A stretch of 64,000 bases of DNA from Fimbriiglobus ruber (GTDB lineage: Bacteria; Planctomycetota; Planctomycetia; Gemmatales; Gemmataceae): positions 124,001 through 188,000 of the forward strand of contig NZ_NIDE01000001.1 in NCBI RefSeq assembly GCF_002197845.1, in the 5' to 3' direction. The translations under genes and the position numbers were made by a program. The stretch's first letter is position 1, and each line of letters begins with the position of its first letter. A model generated the notes under the pieces. It searched no databases and was not told the DNA's origin. It was given only the letters and a program-made list of their open reading frames with translations. Shown piece by piece: positions 61,206 to 64,000 of this stretch.

Positions 61206-62297
61206 TCTGGTCTCCCTTAATATGAGGGATTCGACCAGTTAATCCCGCCCGTAGACTTCTTGCACCCCAATTTGCGGTGCTACCGGCCTGCTTGCAGCAA
61301 ACCCTTACGGATTCGCCTCTTTACGAATCGTACTGATCGCACGGAACGTCGTCAATCGCAGGCTTCGCACCTTTCCTGCTGCAAGTTGCTGCAACCCGAT
61401 ACACCGCTTGGATTCGTTCTATTTGGCCCCGCCCTCGGGAGTTGAGCCACCATCATGCGATCCGGTAGTGACCGGCTGCGCGTGATGGCTTTCGTTAGAG
61501 CGACCGCAAAGCCGTAACCTGTAGAAACTGCTGCGGGCCTTTTGCGATACCGTGCCACGCTGTGGGCCACTACCCAGCAATGTTTCCGATTTGCCCCCAC
61601 ATCAAGCTCTTCCACCTACACAAGTAGTTTCAGCATTTTCTCGTCCGCATCAGGCACCATGGCCGCTTGCGTTGAAAGCGGACGAGCCAGGCGAACTCAA
61701 CAGATTCAAGTTTTTCAATGGTATACAAGTTGCGAATTATCCAGCGATCGCCCGTCCGTGTAATACCCCGAGACGATCCGTGCTCAGCGAAGACATTCTC
61801 CCCATTGCCCACATCGAATTAAATGCCGCCGTGGTCCTAGCTCACATCGCTCACAGGAATGGGAAGGCCGCCACATTAAAGCGGGTTCAATCGATAATTA
61901 CGACCAAAGTTGCCTTGATCGAATCAATATTAAAGCAGTCGCCCGATCTGTCGACACACGAACATGACGACGACCTAGCGGCGGCTAAGAAAGCGATAAG
62001 ATTCTTGATTGAGTGACGGAGCGTTATAGCGGGGAACTAGGTTTCCAAGCCCGTAAAAACTCACCGCGGCCCCGGTGTGCTTTTGAGGTCCGTGGTGGGT
62101 TTGGGCATGATCGCAGGTCATTCGACTATGGGATGAATTTGGTACGTATACCTGACGTGTAACCGTCTGACTCCTGGCGTAAATTCGACAACCTAAGCAC
62201 ATTCGGTCCAACGGGTTTGCACGCACTCAGGGCATGATCTAGGTAATAATACCACCCGCCCGCCCTTTTTCGCCGCTCAACCTACTTGGAAACCATC
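61206..62297. other. 1.1-kb region with little coding content
   Basis: Codon use and start signals do not support a clear gene except perhaps the short frame at 61780-62016. The rest looks non-coding and may hold decayed accessory DNA downstream of the nuclease pair. A leader for the Flp pilin gene lies near its end. Confidence 0.4.
61780..62016 (+). CDS. Possible small helical protein
   Basis: From the GTG at 61780 the frame gives 78 residues with a plausible all-helical sequence (LNAAVVLAHIAHRNGKAATL, VALIESILKQSPDL, LAAAKKAIRFLIE). The frame is open further upstream to 61552, but that part is low-complexity and unlike protein. No strong ribosome-binding site or family match is seen. It may be a real small gene or the end of a decayed one. 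Confidence 0.3.
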   Translation: MLSEDILPIAHIELNAAVVLAHIAHRNGKAATLKRVQSIITTKVALIESILKQSPDLSTHEHDDDLAAAKKAIRFLIE

Positions 62298-62483
62298 ATG
62301 AAGCTGGTCAAGGACATTGTCGAGTTCCTGACAAAGGAAGATGGCCCGACTGCAGTCGAGTATGCGGTTATGTTGGCCCTGATCGTCGTCGTCTGCATCG
62401 CTGCTATCACTGCGATTGGGACCAACGCCAACGCCACTTTCTCGCATGTCGGCTCGGCCCTTAAGCCGGCCACCGCCAGCTAA
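62298..62483 (+). CDS. Flp-family type IVb pilin
   Basis: The 61-residue product has the Flp pilin pattern: a short N-terminal leader ending in EDGPTAVEYAVMLALIVVV, with the G-X4-EY block needed for prepilin peptidase cleavage and the hydrophobic helix, then a short polar end. Flp pilins form Tad adhesive pili. The ATG at 62298 has GGAAA upstream; a TTG at 62286 is less likely. No tad assembly genes are in the window, so this is an isolated pilin gene. Confidence 0.88.
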   Translation: MKLVKDIVEFLTKEDGPTAVEYAVMLALIVVVCIAAITAIGTNANATFSHVGSALKPATAS

Positions 62484-62713
62484 TCCGATCGTCTTCGATC
62501 GGTTCAAAAATTGCTAGGAACGAGACACCGGAAGGGTCGCTCGGCATTGGCAATATTAATCCGATGGTGCGAATGTTGGCGGCCCATTTCCATATTCAGA
62601 TCCAGTTGGGTTTGCTACCCTAGAAAAAACAATGGCCGGAGATACCGGGCGCCAGTTGCGACGCCCCTCCGAGGCGACAGCACCATTCAGGTCATTTTGT
62701 TGTAAGGAAAAGC

Positions 62714-63790
62714 TTACCAATCCGAAGACATGACGAGCCCGTCATCGGGTGCCATTGCTTGCCACCAAGTGGTGGTACTCATTCCCTTGGCGCAAATGCG
62801 CACACTACCATCGCCGAGACCGGCCATAATGCCACCAACGTGACCAGTGCTTGCGATGCTCGCCTGGCACGCGCTGCTCGCCCACGGGCTGGGATTCACC
62901 TGAAAGTAACCGCTCGCGCCGTAATTGACCGGGACATCGGGCGCGGCAGCGTCCGCGGGATAATACCCGATACATGGCATCCCCTGGACGTCGAACCGAT
63001 CCGCCCACTGGGTGCTGCCGACGTAACCACTGCCGTTGCTAGGCATGGTGGGGCCGCATCGCGCGAGCTTCTCAGTCCAGATGATCGTGTTGGACGTACC
63101 GTCAGACCAGGATGCGGGAATCCGCTTGCCGCCCATGCAAATGGGGTAGCTCTGGATGGTAGTGACCACGGCGGTTGGACGCGTTCCGGCCACGTAGTAA
63201 CTCATGACGTCGCCGGCTGCGCCGTTGAAGGTTCCTTTACTGAACGCTAGCGAATTGGCGGCGTAACACCCGAAGGCAAACCCGCCCGCCAACGCGCTGG
63301 TCCAGGTCGAATCAGATGGGCAGACATATGTTTTAATTATTGCTCCCTGCACATTATTGTTGGCCGATCGATAGTTGCCCGTACTCCCCATTGAGCTGTT
63401 CCACAAGTTTTGTTGTTCGATAAACGGCAAGATGTAGAACGTGAGCGGGCCGTAATTGCCGACGGTCGTGGAGGAGGGTGTAGTGGGAACGGACGGGAAG
63501 ATACCCACCGTAGGCGGTAGCTGGTTATATGTGTCATGCAGACCATGCACGGCCAGACCCATTTGCTTCAGGTTGTTGGTACATTGTGCTCGTGCCGCCG
63601 CTTCGCGAACCTTCTGCACGGCGGGCAGCAGCAAACCGATCAGGATCGCAATAATGGCGATCACGACAAGTAGTTCGATCAGGGTGAAGCCCCGCCGTAG
63701 CCGCATGTGGCGGTCCACCGGCATCCGGAGCCGCCGCACCTTCGGAAAACATCGGGCCAGCTGGTCTTGAGCCGATGGAAGAGACTTCAT
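62714..63790 (-). CDS. DUF1559 domain protein (type II-pseudopilin-like)
   Basis: The 358-residue protein begins with a type IV/II prepilin N-terminus ([36 protein letters not shown]), cleaved after the Gly before FTLIEL, followed by the DUF1559 body with [20 protein letters not shown] and, near the end, [15 protein letters not shown], a signature of this planctomycete family. They number in the dozens to hundreds per planctomycete genome; their exact roles are unknown. The ATG at 63790 has AAGGA upstream; later in-frame ATGs are alternatives. Bases 63791-64000 after its start hold no further gene. Confidence 0.93.
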   Translation of the reverse strand: MKSLPSAQDQLARCFPKVRRLRMPVDRHMRLRRGFTLIELLVVIAIIAILIGLLLPAVQKVREAAARAQCTNNLKQMGLAVHGLHDTYNQLPPTVGIFPSVPTTPSSTTVGNYGPLTFYILPFIEQQNLWNSSMGSTGNYRSANNNVQGAIIKTYVCPSDSTWTSALAGGFAFGCYAANSLAFSKGTFNGAAGDVMSYYVAGTRPTAVVTTIQSYPICMGGKRIPASWSDGTSNTIIWTEKLARCGPTMPSNGSGYVGSTQWADRFDVQGMPCIGYYPADAAAPDVPVNYGASGYFQVNPSPWASSACQASIASTGHVGGIMAGLGDGSVRICAKGMSTTTWWQAMAPDDGLVMSSDW

Positions 63791-64000
63791 GGGGAAATCC
63801 TTTTACTTTTATACGCCGGGGGTTGTGTTCATCTGGCTCATTATGTGAGCTATAAAACCACGCAAAAACTATGGATCAATAGAAAAAACGTAGATAACAT
63901 TTTGCCTCATATTGGTACAAAACAGAACAAGGGATGAACGTGATTTTGCCCGATGACCGGAGTGATAATGCTATACAGAACCTGTTTCTCGGCTTTTGAT

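Noticed and set aside
1-64000. CRISPR array, prophage or rRNA operon
   Set aside because: No regularly spaced repeats, phage structural genes or rRNA-like sequence were seen on either strand.

Overview
The window looks like a chromosomal segment of a GC-rich planctomycete, most likely of the Gemmata/Fimbriiglobus group (Gemmataceae). This is inferred from lineage-typical families seen here: a DUF1549/DUF1553 protein next to a DUF1501 protein, a DUF1559 pseudopilin, a serine/threonine kinase, an ECF sigma/anti-sigma pair, many two-component proteins and secreted HEAT and PQQ-propeller proteins. No rRNA operon, intact tRNA or CRISPR array was seen.

Layout. 0-2.4 kb: minus-strand kdp potassium-ATPase operon (31-aa ORF, kdpF, kdpA, start of kdpB, cut by the window edge), divergent from an NtrC-family sigma-54 activator (2.6-4.0 kb). 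4.3-10.8 kb: a four-gene chemosensory-like operon (CHASE3-GAF hybrid kinase, CheR, CheB, second hybrid kinase). 10.9-12.9 kb: fdhD overlapping an ABC ATPase gene. 13.4-15.1 kb: FixL/FixJ-like pair. 15.3-25.8 kb: assimilatory nitrate/nitrite operon (cobA-nirB-nirD-nasA-nasB-narK), preceded by a sigma-54 promoter motif and two helically phased palindromes. Its nitrate reductase gene is split by a complete 1,280-bp ISH3-like element with a 5-bp target duplication. 25.8-27.3 kb: anti-sigma factor and a frameshifted ECF sigma factor. 27.5-31.3 kb: secreted proteins including DUF1549/1553 and DUF1501. 32.7-35.9 kb: Spy-like secreted protein plus an OmpR-type two-component system. 36-43.7 kb: membrane proteins, an AI-2E-family transporter with an extra C-terminal domain, a GH18 hydrolase, a C45 Ntn-hydrolase and a lipoate-acyltransferase-fold protein. 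44-47.3 kb: kinase plus REC-XRE regulator, and a HEAT-repeat protein. 47.6-51.4 kb: PLP decarboxylase and ribosomal protein S1. 51.8-56.6 kb: frameshifted Ser/Thr kinase with a PilZ-like tail, a bile-acid/sodium symporter-family protein and an isolated nuoH. 57-64 kb: a more patchy, probably accessory region with a PQQ propeller protein between two copies of a short repeat, a divergent nuclease pair (DUF1016/PD-(D/E)XK and Mrr-like), a Flp pilin and a DUF1559 protein.

How the parts fit. The nitrogen cluster would import nitrate (NarK), reduce it (NasA with NasB as electron donor), reduce nitrite (NirBD) and supply siroheme (CobA), but NasA is broken, so as sequenced the locus should support nitrite rather than nitrate assimilation unless the IS excises or another nitrate reductase exists. 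Both the kdp and nitrate operons carry good -24/-12 motifs, pointing to sigma-54 control. Two genes (ECF sigma and Ser/Thr kinase) each appear to lack one G in a short G run; sequencing error and real decay cannot be told apart from the sequence alone. Several long perfect inverted repeats lie between or at the ends of genes and behave like dispersed palindromic elements.
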